Below are positions 1 through 5,949 of a stretch of 6,057 nucleotides of DNA, piece after piece. The DNA is taken from the NCBI GenBank assembly GCA_003649745.1, contig QMST01000035.1, positions 1 through 6,057 of the forward strand. Reading direction: 5' to 3'. Within the stretch, counting starts at the first letter, position 1; each line of letters begins with the position of its first letter. The DNA comes from Thermoplasmata archaeon (GTDB lineage: Archaea > Thermoplasmatota > E2 > DHVEG-1 > B8-G13). The translations under genes and the position numbers were made by a program. Below the pieces are notes generated by a model, which searched no databases, was not told the origin of the DNA, and saw only the letters and a program-made list of their open reading frames with translations.

Positions 1-74
1 CTTCTATCTCCTCTTATCTCTATCAGTACTCTGCTGTTCAGGCTTTTGTGTAAGATTTCTAATGGTTTCACCAT
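1..74 (-). CDS. Archaeal Sm-like protein (LSm/SmAP), N-terminal fragment cut by the window edge
   Basis: Reading the minus strand from ATG at 74 gives 24 open codons, beginning MVKPLEILHKSLNSRV and ending in IRGDR at the edge. This matches the start of archaeal Sm proteins: an N-terminal helix (PLxxLxKSLN) followed by the first strand of the Sm1 motif, where the family has a G-x-R-x-F-R-G turn. SmAPs form ring-shaped oligomers that bind U-rich RNA. The start is chosen because it is the only ATG in frame with this similarity. A weak GGGA (83-86) lies about 9 bases upstream. The gene is divergent from the PUA gene at 184. In many euryarchaea an LSm gene is followed by the ribosomal protein L37e gene, so L37e may lie just outside the window (inference). 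The remaining two thirds of the protein cannot be seen. Confidence 0.85.
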   Translation of the reverse strand, partial: MVKPLEILHKSLNSRVLIEIRGDR

Positions 75-112
75 TTTTTAATCCCGCTAAACATTTTTTA
101 AGGAGTCTAACC

Positions 113-123
113 TAAATAAATAT
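113..123 (-). promoter_or_regulatory. Possible TATA box for the LSm gene
   Basis: On the minus strand this stretch reads as ATTTATTTA-like sequence about 40-45 bases before the LSm start codon. It would place transcription start near position 90 with a short leader. A second AT-rich candidate lies at 129-138. The call rests on composition and spacing only. Confidence 0.3.
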
Positions 124-155
124 TCCTGTTTATAAAATCTTTGGAAAAGAGATAA

Positions 156-167
156 TTATATTTAAAA
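156..167 (+). promoter_or_regulatory. TATA-like box for the PUA gene, probably leaderless transcript
   Basis: The sequence TTATATTTAAAA is centred about 22-25 bases before the ATG at 184. There is no GGAG-like sequence in front of that ATG. In archaea, this spacing together with a missing Shine-Dalgarno site is typical of leaderless transcripts that begin at or next to the start codon. An earlier TATA-like box (129-138) could instead give a leader of about 25 bases. Confidence 0.45.
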
Positions 168-183
168 AATCTTTATTTAGATT

Positions 184-675
184 ATGAGTCAATTCAAAAA
201 TAGGCATCTTTTGAAAAAGAAAGAACTTAGAAAATTTTTAGATAATCTTAAATTACAATTTAATGTAGACATTGATAAGAAATCTAAGGTAGAGAAGGCT
301 GATTTTGAGGGGATCGAGATCATAATAATTGATGATAAAGTAGATTTTTTTGTAAAAGAGGGAAAAACATTTTTTACATTACCTGCTATAGAGAAATATA
401 AACCCCAATCTAATAAAGTTGTTGTGGATATGGGAGCTGTGAAGTTTATCAGCAATGGGGCAGATGTGATGGCACCTGGTATTGTTAAAGCAGATAAAGG
501 TATAAAAGCTGGCGATGTTGTTTGGGTTTGCGATGAGAAACATGGTAAACCCCTAGTGGTTGGTGAGGCTTTAATGGATGGAGAAACAATGGAGAATTCT
601 TCTGTTGGTAAGGCGGTTAAAACCTTGCATTATGTTGGGGACAAGCTATGGAGGATTTGTGCTAAAAGTTTATAA
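184..675 (+). CDS. PUA-domain RNA-binding protein, archaeal MCT-1/Tma20-like
   Basis: This 163-residue protein has a charged, helical N-terminal part (about 1-76, a pre-PUA region) and a C-terminal PUA domain (about 77-155). The PUA signature is clear: VVVDMGAVKFISNGADVMAP at 79-98, followed by GIVKAD and later GKPLVVGEAL at 121-130. Length and architecture fit the archaeal relatives of eukaryotic MCT-1/Tma20 and of the N-terminal part of eIF2D, which act on ribosomes in re-initiation and recycling. A role in translation is therefore inferred from family, and the archaeal function is not well defined. PUA domains also occur in tRNA and rRNA modification enzymes, but no catalytic domain is attached here. 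The ATG has no Shine-Dalgarno sequence, so leaderless translation is likely. It diverges from the LSm gene and lies 62 bases before sepF on the same strand. Confidence 0.88.
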   Translation: MSQFKNRHLLKKKELRKFLDNLKLQFNVDIDKKSKVEKADFEGIEIIIIDDKVDFFVKEGKTFFTLPAIEKYKPQSNKVVVDMGAVKFISNGADVMAPGIVKADKGIKAGDVVWVCDEKHGKPLVVGEALMDGETMENSSVGKAVKTLHYVGDKLWRICAKSL

Positions 676-691
676 ATAGAAATATATTTTA
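669..691 (+). promoter_or_regulatory. TATA-like elements for sepF
   Basis: Two overlapping AT-rich candidates occur here: TTTATAAATA (669-678), which runs over the PUA stop codon, and ATATATTTTA (682-691). They would place transcription start near 698 or near 712, both inside the palindrome at 694-719. This suggests that sepF can be transcribed on its own rather than only as a read-through from the PUA gene. Confidence 0.35.
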
Positions 692-693
692 GG

Positions 694-719
694 TTAATAG
701 TAAAATATTTTACTGTTAA
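694..719. promoter_or_regulatory. 26-bp near-perfect palindrome upstream of sepF, operator candidate
   Basis: Positions 699-714 form a perfect 16-bp palindrome (AGTAAAATATTTTACT). Skipping one mismatched pair (698/715), the symmetry continues for four more pairs on each side, giving 12 matching pairs out of 13. It lies between the TATA-like boxes and the ribosome binding site of sepF. That position suits a repressor site over the transcription start. It could also form an RNA hairpin in the leader or at the PUA 3' end. The sequence is AT-rich, which raises the chance level, but 26 bp of symmetry is long. Confidence 0.4.
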
Positions 720-723
720 AAAA

Positions 724-727
724 GGAG
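724..727 (+). promoter_or_regulatory. Ribosome binding site that fixes the sepF start
   Basis: GGAG here is 10 bases before ATG at 738. It is only one base before the in-frame TTG at 729, which is too close to serve that codon. This favours ATG at 738 as the true start. Confidence 0.7.
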
Positions 728-737
728 ATTGTGGGTT

Positions 738-1121
738 ATGGGTTTGGTTGACAAGATATTTGGAGAGAAAAAAGGTTTTACCATAAAAGGACGTACTATA
801 AACTATGTGGATTTAGAGGAATACATTGAGAAAACCTCGGAGGAAGAGAAAACTGCTGATATGTTTGTAAAAGTTGGCGAGGTTACAAAGTATGAGGATC
901 TGAAGGATATAAAGGATTATATATACGCTGGTAACCTCATGTTAATTGATTTTTCTCAGCTGGCAGATGAGGAGGTAACACTAAAAAGAATAACAGATGA
1001 GCTGAAAAAAGTAGCAGAGGATGTAAACGGTGACATAGCGGGTATAAGTAACAACCTGATGATAGTAACACCCAGAGGGGTTAAGATAGATAGGAGGAAA
1101 ATCAGAGGATCTGTTTTCTAA
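738..1121 (+). CDS. sepF: SepF, archaeal FtsZ membrane anchor (cell division)
   Basis: This 127-residue protein is the archaeal SepF (formerly DUF552). The first residues, MGLVDKIFGEKK, form a short amphipathic membrane-targeting helix. A variable linker follows (about 13-40). The conserved SepF core covers about 41-127 and includes the characteristic NGDIAGISNNLMIVTPRG (98-115) and KIDRRKI (116-122). SepF dimers bind membrane through the N-terminus and hold the C-terminal tail of FtsZ at mid-cell. In archaea with SepF and without FtsA, it is the main FtsZ anchor. The start at ATG 738 is supported by GGAG at 724-727 and by the targeting helix beginning exactly there. ftsZ is not in the window. 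A palindrome and TATA-like boxes precede the gene. Its stop codon overlaps the stop of the convergent RPA-associated gene. Confidence 0.9.
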   Translation: MGLVDKIFGEKKGFTIKGRTINYVDLEEYIEKTSEEEKTADMFVKVGEVTKYEDLKDIKDYIYAGNLMLIDFSQLADEEVTLKRITDELKKVAEDVNGDIAGISNNLMIVTPRGVKIDRRKIRGSVF

Positions 1122-1996
1122 GTGGTTTTTATAACACCTAGACTGGGTTCAAATACAATACCTTTATCCATTAGGGAAACCAGGGCTTCTTCTGCTAGAT
1201 CCTTGTTTATACCAGCTTCGTTGCATTTTTCTATTATCATATCCCATGGTACGCCATTTTCGCTTTCAAGATCTTTTATTATCTCAAGTACCATGTTTTC
1301 TATTTCATCAGGAACTATTTTTTCATTTACTGTTGGTGTTTCCTCTATCATCTCTGTCTTTTCAATAACTGGTAATTCCTCCCCTAGTGGTATGAGATAG
1401 TTTAACGCTTCTGAGATTAGGTCTATATATCTCTGTAGATCTATATTTCTATAATGTTTGATTGCATTTATTATGCCTTCACATAGTTCCTTAGGATATC
1501 CTAGTTTTTGTAAATCATAAACATTAGGCTGAGATAGCTTCAAAGCCTCCTGCATTGCCTCTATTCTTTCTAGAGTATGTTTGCAGGTTTCGAGAATATG
1601 AAAATTCCTAGTTTTTTCATCTACCTCGCATACATTTTCAGGTCTAACTGAGACGTAGATAACTCCTTTCTCTGGCTCAAATGCCCTGGATTTACCAGTT
1701 ATCGCGACAAATGCTGGGGTGTCAATTTCAGATAATTTTTTTGTAACATCTGGCTGATATTTACCTGAGTATATCGTAAATACTCCAGTGGGATCTGAGA
1801 CATGTGCTCTAAGCATTTTCCCCTCCTCAGAAATGTTTTCAATATCTGTTAGAACACCCACTATAAAAACCCTGTTTATCTTAGCCCCCAATGGAGTGAT
1901 AACATATGATGGTTCTTTTTCCCCGCCACCTTTGACCTCTAAGGTGGCATCATTGTACTCATCTGCAAATACTCTCCATGCTATTTCACGTCTCAT
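1118..1996 (-). CDS. rpap: RPA-associated protein (COG3390), RPA32-like OB-fold plus winged helix
   Basis: This 292-residue protein matches the archaeal RPA-associated family (COG3390). The N-terminus, REIAWRVFADEYNDATLEVK (3-22), is typical of it. An OB-fold follows at about 30-125, seen in AKINRVFIVGVLTDIEN (38-54), HVSDPTGVFTIYSGKYQP (65-82) and the closing strand near 112-124. The middle (about 126-203) is helical. A Glu/Pro-rich linker covers about 205-228. The last 60 residues resemble a winged helix like that of RPA32 or the MCM C-terminus. In haloarchaea, such proteins are encoded next to RPA, associate with it and contribute to DNA repair. Its ATG lies 11 bp inside the RPA coding end, with a GAGAGG 12 bases upstream (2009-2014), so the two are translationally linked. 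The stop overlaps that of sepF. Confidence 0.88.
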   Translation of the reverse strand: MRREIAWRVFADEYNDATLEVKGGGEKEPSYVITPLGAKINRVFIVGVLTDIENISEEGKMLRAHVSDPTGVFTIYSGKYQPDVTKKLSEIDTPAFVAITGKSRAFEPEKGVIYVSVRPENVCEVDEKTRNFHILETCKHTLERIEAMQEALKLSQPNVYDLQKLGYPKELCEGIINAIKHYRNIDLQRYIDLISEALNYLIPLGEELPVIEKTEMIEETPTVNEKIVPDEIENMVLEIIKDLESENGVPWDMIIEKCNEAGINKDLAEEALVSLMDKGIVFEPSLGVIKTT

Positions 1997-3296
1997 AGCT
2001 AGTACTAACCTCTCTAACTTCTTGTAAAAGCCTTTTTGTCTCTTCTTTTATGTCTATTTCAACCTTATCTATCTTCCTTGCTAATATTGTTGTGCCAAAA
2101 CCATTTCTAAGTGCATTCCCAACAACCTTTATTTTCTTAGCTAGGAGTGTATCCCTTATCAGATCATTTACCTTATCCTCTGACTCATCATATAGTTTTT
2201 TTAACTCATCTAAGTTTTTATCTAGTATTTTCTCAGTTAAAGCACGGTTGATGATAACGTTTACTGCACCTGTTCCATCGTCTAAAACAATCTTAGCTCT
2301 AAGATCATATATTCCCTTCACGCTGCCATGGATCTTACATTTTCCATCGAATAATACTCTATTGCATTGTGGACATCTCACTATCACCCCAGAGCCATCT
2401 TTTATCTCTATCACATTGCCCTCTACTTCCACGTCTAATGCACCGCCTTTTTCTACTAACTCCCATAATCTGTATTTTTTTATGTTAACTTCTTTGATCT
2501 CTTTTGAACTCATTTTTTCAACCTTGCATTTTTCATCAAATGTTAACTGTGGTATTCCCCTCCAGGATTTTACATACCCGCCTGTTATCCTAGCAACTTC
2601 TCCCTCTTTAAGGTTGAAATCATGCCAGGATGTAAACTGTGCCTTACCAGTCTCATCGGCTATGATACCAAAATATACCTTTTTTTTCTTTCCACCTACA
2701 TCTACTTCTTTTTCTTTTACACTAAGTATTTTCGCAACTATTTCAACAGATCCCAATCCGGATTTTAGCTCATCTACCTTACATCTTTTAATCTCCTGTG
2801 TCCCTGGTATCTCCTCTTTACTAGGTTCTACCTTGGTGTATTCACCAAAGTTTAACTGGGGAATCCCCTGCCAGGGTTTGGTATATGCATTTGTAACCTG
2901 TATAACTTGTCCTTTTTCTATGTTAAAATCTCGCCATGCTGTAAATGGTAAAACAGTGCTTTCATCCGCGATCATGCCATAAAAGATCCTTTTCTTTTCT
3001 CCTTTTAGTTCTATCTCTTTTGGGTTTACCGTTATAACCCTGCCTATTATGTTAACATTGGATTCACTTGGTTTAAGCTCTTTTAAAAGTTTTCTCTTAA
3101 TACCAGCTGAGGTGTCAGAGCCGTATTTTCTAATAATTGTCTTTTTCGCCTGCTGGATTGGAACACCATATTCTAAAAATTTTTGTAATTGTTTCTCAAG
3201 CTCATCTACAGTTACTTCTTTTCCAATTTTGTCACCTAATGCCTTGGTAATATCTTCAATATGAGATGATATTTCTTTATTGTCATTAGAAGTCAT
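1986..3296 (-). CDS. rpa: Replication protein A (archaeal RPA), single-stranded DNA-binding protein with OB-folds and a zinc finger
   Basis: With ATG at 3296 the protein has 436 residues. After a helical N-terminal region (about 1-75) come two similar OB-folds at about 80-157 and 182-260. A third OB-fold at about 287-415 carries a zinc site C-x2-C-x8-C-x2-H (C308, C311, C320, H323). Segments 101-150 and 204-253 are 25/50 identical, including IADE, FT-x-W-x-DFN and GIPQL, which points to internal duplication. Aromatic residues W121/W224 and W142/W245 are candidates for stacking on DNA bases. RPA coats single-stranded DNA in replication, repair and recombination. A TTG at 3323 would add nine residues, but GGGAGG at 3309-3314 lies inside that extension, 12 bases before the ATG, so the ATG is preferred. 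The gene is followed by and overlaps the RPA-associated gene, forming an rpa-rpap operon. Confidence 0.92.
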   Translation of the reverse strand: MTSNDNKEISSHIEDITKALGDKIGKEVTVDELEKQLQKFLEYGVPIQQAKKTIIRKYGSDTSAGIKRKLLKELKPSESNVNIIGRVITVNPKEIELKGEKKRIFYGMIADESTVLPFTAWRDFNIEKGQVIQVTNAYTKPWQGIPQLNFGEYTKVEPSKEEIPGTQEIKRCKVDELKSGLGSVEIVAKILSVKEKEVDVGGKKKKVYFGIIADETGKAQFTSWHDFNLKEGEVARITGGYVKSWRGIPQLTFDEKCKVEKMSSKEIKEVNIKKYRLWELVEKGGALDVEVEGNVIEIKDGSGVIVRCPQCNRVLFDGKCKIHGSVKGIYDLRAKIVLDDGTGAVNVIINRALTEKILDKNLDELKKLYDESEDKVNDLIRDTLLAKKIKVVGNALRNGFGTTILARKIDKVEIDIKEETKRLLQEVREVSTSYET

Positions 3297-3308
3297 TATA
3301 ATGTATTG

Positions 3309-3314
3309 CCTCCC
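3309..3314 (-). promoter_or_regulatory. Ribosome binding site deciding the RPA start
   Basis: The minus strand reads GGGAGG here, 12 bases before ATG at 3296. It argues against the upstream in-frame TTG at 3323, which has no such site in front of it. Confidence 0.55.
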
Positions 3315-3326
3315 AGGTTCCAAAAA

Positions 3327-3350
3327 GAATATATTTTCTCTGATATATCA
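3327..3350 (-). promoter_or_regulatory. Possible promoter of the rpa operon
   Basis: In the 103-base gap between trkH and rpa, the minus strand carries two TATA-like stretches: TGATATATCA (3341-3350, a 10-bp palindrome) and AAAATATAT (about 3329-3338). The first would start transcription near 3320 and keep the ribosome binding site in the leader. The second would start near 3308 and lose it. The first is therefore more plausible. The call is based on spacing alone. Confidence 0.35.
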
Positions 3351-3378
3351 ATGTTTTCGATTTAAAGAAAAACATTTT

Positions 3379-3397
3379 AAAAAATTTATGAAAAAAA
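3379..3397 (-). terminator. Oligo-T tracts after trkH, probable archaeal terminator
   Basis: Directly after the trkH stop, the minus strand has seven consecutive T (3397-3391) and then a six-T run (3384-3379). Archaeal RNA polymerase terminates at such T-rich tracts without needing a hairpin. This would separate the trkAH transcript from the rpa operon, which has its own candidate promoter just downstream. Confidence 0.5.
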
Positions 3398-3399
3398 TA

Positions 3400-4872
3400 C
3401 TAGTAGCTTCTTCTGCTTATTATTGATTTAATTAGTACAACTACTGGTATGATCTCCAGTCTTCCTATCCACATGTTGAAAATAAGCATAATTTTGGCGA
3501 TAGGTGACATGTTTATACTAGTTATCCCCACAGATAAACCAACGTTGCCTTGAGCTGAGCATACCTCAAATACCGCATCCCCTAGGTTGGAAACATGCAT
3601 GCTGCTAGTTACTACTATTACCCCTACAAATAATAGTATGATCCATAGGAATGAGATCACTGCTGCTTCGTTTACCTCCTCTAAAGCCTCATCTTTTGAA
3701 AGATTTTTTTCACCTAGTTTATAGGCTAGTACCCTCCTAGGAGGAGATAATGCTCTTTTTAGACGCCATCCCATGCCCTTGGCTAGTAGTATCGCTCTAA
3801 ATAATTTTATACCACCTGCTGTGGATCCGGCTGCGCCACCAACGACCATGGCCATGGACAGAATGATCTTAGCAGAGTTTGACCAACTTGCAATATCAGC
3901 AGTGTAAAACCCTGTGCATGTTAACGCGGATACAAACTGGAATCCAGATTCTTTTAAAGATAGCAATATGTTTCTCCCATATGTGCCATTTACAAAGTTA
4001 ATAATTGTTACAGCCATTCCACCTATTATTATTAGAAATATTAAAGCCTGTGTCTGTGGGTCTTTAAAAAACTTTTTTATCTTACCATTTAGGAGATCAT
4101 AATGTGCCGCGAATGCTATGGCTCCAGCGATCATCAGAAACACTATTATAATCCTGGAGGGTAATCCATAAGGAACCATGCTGTTATCTGTAACTGAGAA
4201 CCCCCCGGTTGCGAGACCTGTCATACAATGATTTATCGCCTCCCATATTGGCATCCCAGTAGCCCAAAGTAGGACAATCCCTATTATAGTAAACAGTAGA
4301 AATATCCACCAGATGGTTCTAACAGTGGATAAGATTGAAGGATGAATTTTTTCCTCTCTTGCCTCAGATCTATAAAGAGTATATGATCCAGTTCCTGGTC
4401 TCGCTAGGATAGCTAGTGTTAATACAATAACGCCTACGCCACCAACCCATTGTATCAGAGACCTGTAAAACTGCAAAGTATGTGGTAAATGGTTTTCATG
4501 AACAACCATGGTCAAACCTGTACCAGTCCATCCTGCAACTGATTCAAAAAAAGCTGATAAAAAATCCATGCCTTTACCTATACCGTACTCTGACATAAAA
4601 AGAAATGGTATACACCCTATGAGAGAGATAAGCAGCCAGCCTAGTGCCGCTGTGATCATAGCCTCTCTAAACGTTGCCTCCTCTGCATTCCTGAAAAGCG
4701 CTACCAATGGTGCACCTGCAGCAACAAAAATACCTGCTGTTAAAAGCAGATATTTTATAGCATTATATTCCCGAAAAATAAGAGAAACTATGATAGTAAA
4801 AATAACAATTATACCAATAGCTAAAAAAAGAGTGCCAATGTCTCTGAAAACAACTCTTATATCTCCTGCCAA
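3400..4872 (-). CDS. trkH: TrkH-type potassium uptake channel subunit
   Basis: This 490-residue membrane protein of the TrkH/KtrB/HKT superfamily has the usual length and about ten to twelve hydrophobic segments. The four pore loops are visible: GWTGTGLTM (114-122), MTGLATGGFS (217-226), ALTCTGFYT (316-324) and CSAQGNVGLS (438-447). Each contributes filter glycines. Other family signatures are FYRSLIQWVGGVGVIVL (135-151), the intramembrane gating-loop segment GGAAGSTAGGIKLFRA (345-360) and the C-terminal GRLEIIPVVVL (470-480). It moves K+ across the cell membrane and is gated by the cytoplasmic TrkA ring. The start is TTG at 4872. A stop lies two codons upstream in the same frame, and GGAGGG at 4882-4887 is 9 bases before it, so no ATG alternative exists at the N-terminus. 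It lies 6 bases after trkA. Confidence 0.96.
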   Translation of the reverse strand: MAGDIRVVFRDIGTLFLAIGIIVIFTIIVSLIFREYNAIKYLLLTAGIFVAAGAPLVALFRNAEEATFREAMITAALGWLLISLIGCIPFLFMSEYGIGKGMDFLSAFFESVAGWTGTGLTMVVHENHLPHTLQFYRSLIQWVGGVGVIVLTLAILARPGTGSYTLYRSEAREEKIHPSILSTVRTIWWIFLLFTIIGIVLLWATGMPIWEAINHCMTGLATGGFSVTDNSMVPYGLPSRIIIVFLMIAGAIAFAAHYDLLNGKIKKFFKDPQTQALIFLIIIGGMAVTIINFVNGTYGRNILLSLKESGFQFVSALTCTGFYTADIASWSNSAKIILSMAMVVGGAAGSTAGGIKLFRAILLAKGMGWRLKRALSPPRRVLAYKLGEKNLSKDEALEEVNEAAVISFLWIILLFVGVIVVTSSMHVSNLGDAVFEVCSAQGNVGLSVGITSINMSPIAKIMLIFNMWIGRLEIIPVVVLIKSIISRRSY

Positions 4873-4878
4873 AAAGGT

Positions 4879-5532
4879 TTACCCTCCAGTCAGGAGTTTA
4901 ACTACTTTATCAACCTGGTCTTTATGAGCTAGAACAGTTAACTTATCCCCAGCGTACACCTCTACATCCTCAGTTGGAATTATAAACTTATGATCTCTCT
5001 CTATAGCCACTATTAGGCTTTTATGAGGCAAACCTATATTCTTAATTGTTTTACCTGATAATTTTGAATTTTCGGGGATGGGAATTCTAAAAATTTCCAC
5101 ATGTTCGCCTACATTCATATAGTCTTCTACAGTGGGGTGTGTTATTGATTTATAAAGATGCTCTGCCATAACAATATCTGGACTCTTTACTATCTTCACA
5201 CCTTTTTCCATAAACATTGGCTTACTTTCTTCATTATTTACTATAGAGATAAGGCTTTTAACCCCTTTATTTTTTGCAAGAGAGACAACCATAAGATTTA
5301 CTGCATCATCTCCAGTGGTTGTAACTAGTACATCAGCTTTTTTAATCTCAGACTCCTCTAATGTTTCCTCTTTTGTAGCATCTGCATTGATTACAATTGC
5401 ATCTGTTTTTCTAGCTACAGCCTCGCATTTCTCCTGGTTTTTATCTATTATGATTACATTGTGTTTGTCTTTTAGAGCTATCTCGGCGAGTCTTTGACCA
5501 ATCCCACCGGCTCCTACAATTACAATATACAT
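4879..5532 (-). CDS. trkA: TrkA potassium uptake regulatory subunit (RCK_N plus RCK_C)
   Basis: From ATG at 5532 the protein has 217 residues, the size of single-unit archaeal TrkA/KtrA rather than the doubled E. coli TrkA. The N-terminal RCK/Rossmann domain begins at residue 1 with MYIVIVGAGGIGQ. It has the G7-x-G9-x-x-G12 nucleotide loop and an acidic residue, D30, at the end of strand 2 (VIIID), which usually contacts the adenosine ribose of NAD(H), with ATP or ADP also possible. TTTGDDAVNLMVV (71-83) is a conserved part of the same domain. RCK_C covers about 146-214. The protein forms a cytoplasmic ring that gates TrkH in response to nucleotides. A TTG at 5550 would add six residues, but the GGGG-containing site at 5541-5544 lies inside that extension, 8 bases before the ATG. 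trkH follows after 6 bases. Confidence 0.95.
   Translation of the reverse strand: MYIVIVGAGGIGQRLAEIALKDKHNVIIIDKNQEKCEAVARKTDAIVINADATKEETLEESEIKKADVLVTTTGDDAVNLMVVSLAKNKGVKSLISIVNNEESKPMFMEKGVKIVKSPDIVMAEHLYKSITHPTVEDYMNVGEHVEIFRIPIPENSKLSGKTIKNIGLPHKSLIVAIERDHKFIIPTEDVEVYAGDKLTVLAHKDQVDKVVKLLTGG
4882..4887 (-). promoter_or_regulatory. Ribosome binding site of trkH inside the last codons of trkA
   Basis: The minus strand GGAGGG here encodes the final two glycines of TrkA and also sits 9 bases before the TTG start of trkH. It strongly supports the non-ATG start and suggests coupled translation of the two subunits. Confidence 0.8.
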
Positions 5533-5539
5533 AAGATAG

Positions 5540-5547
5540 TCCCCTTT
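5540..5547 (-). promoter_or_regulatory. Ribosome binding site deciding the trkA start
   Basis: The minus strand reads AAAGGGGA, ending about 8 bases before ATG at 5532. The upstream TTG at 5550 would have this site inside its coding sequence and has none of its own. Confidence 0.55.
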
Positions 5548-5594
5548 CAATGTGTTTCTTGACGGGATAATTTTTACTTATTATTAAAACTTTT

Positions 5595-5613
5595 GTTTAA
5601 TTTTAGATTAAAC
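5595..5613. promoter_or_regulatory. Perfect 7-bp inverted repeat at the predicted trkA transcription start
   Basis: GTTTAAT and ATTAAAC are separated by five bases (TTTAG). The repeat sits just downstream of the TATA-like box at 5615-5628 and covers the predicted start of the trkAH transcript near 5598. That is a common position for archaeal repressor operators. Chance occurrence in AT-rich DNA cannot be excluded. Confidence 0.35.
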
Positions 5614-5614
5614 A

Positions 5615-5628
5615 TTTATTTTATAAAC
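5615..5628 (-). promoter_or_regulatory. TATA-like box of the trkAH operon
   Basis: The minus strand reads GTTTATAAAATAAA. Transcription would start about 25 bases further, near 5598, leaving a leader of about 65 bases that includes the ribosome binding site at 5540-5547. It is the best TATA-like match upstream of trkA. Confidence 0.45.
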
Positions 5629-5944
5629 TTTATAATGCTATAAGCTTAATTAGTTAAGTATATGATTTAACAATAAATTATTTTGTTAGAGATTAGCACG
5701 TTTTTTATACATTTTGAAATAACATTTCACAAATTAGAGTGCTAGATAAAGTTTATCATGATATATATTATATTGCACAATTAAATTGATAGACATTATT
5801 TAGCATAGTCAATACTTTTGAAAAAGTTTTGGACAAAGTAAAAATAAAACAAACTAGCCCAAAAAGGTGGATCGACTTAAAAAAACTGTTTAGAAATGTA
5901 TTATTAAGAGTTGTTTTAGTATTTGTGTTTAAATTTTACTATTT
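5629..5944. other. AT-rich spacer without a convincing gene
   Basis: This 316-base stretch, upstream of the trkAH promoter, is mostly about 20% GC and has no open frame with recognisable similarity. It contains several short inverted repeats: TAGCAC/GTGCTA (5694-5699 and 5739-5744), TGAAAT-AAC-ATTTCA (5715-5729), GATAAA-G-TTTATC (5745-5757), the palindrome TATCATGATA (5754-5763) and ACTTTT-GA-AAAAGT (5814-5827). Such symmetry is frequent in DNA of this composition. One short open frame is open from 5793 to a stop at 5958-5960, with TTG at 5829 as its first plausible start. It encodes a basic then hydrophobic 43-residue peptide, but there is no ribosome binding site and I recognise no family. 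Confidence 0.6.
5928..5937 (+). promoter_or_regulatory. Possible TATA box for a plus-strand RNA at the right edge
   Basis: TTTAAATTTT is followed by a sharp change in base composition near 5945. Transcription would start near 5957, just within or before the first predicted hairpin of the GC-richer island. Its relevance depends on that RNA being real and transcribed in this direction. Confidence 0.25.
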
Positions 5945-5949
5945 TACAC

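Noticed and set aside
729..737. TTG at 729 as start of sepF
   Set aside because: GGAG ends only one base before it, and the conserved membrane-targeting helix begins at the ATG at 738.
2050..2982. Long plus-strand open frame of about 310 codons opposite the RPA gene
   Set aside because: Its translation is Ser/Phe/Pro-rich without family signatures and it lies wholly antisense to a clearly conserved RPA with OB-folds and zinc site. It is a shadow of the real gene.
3297..3323. TTG at 3323 as start of RPA
   Set aside because: The best ribosome binding site lies within this extension, 12 bases before the ATG at 3296, and the nine extra residues show no family similarity.
5533..5550. TTG at 5550 as start of TrkA
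   Set aside because: The nucleotide-binding domain normally begins almost at residue 1, as it does from ATG 5532, and the GGGG site lies inside the extension.
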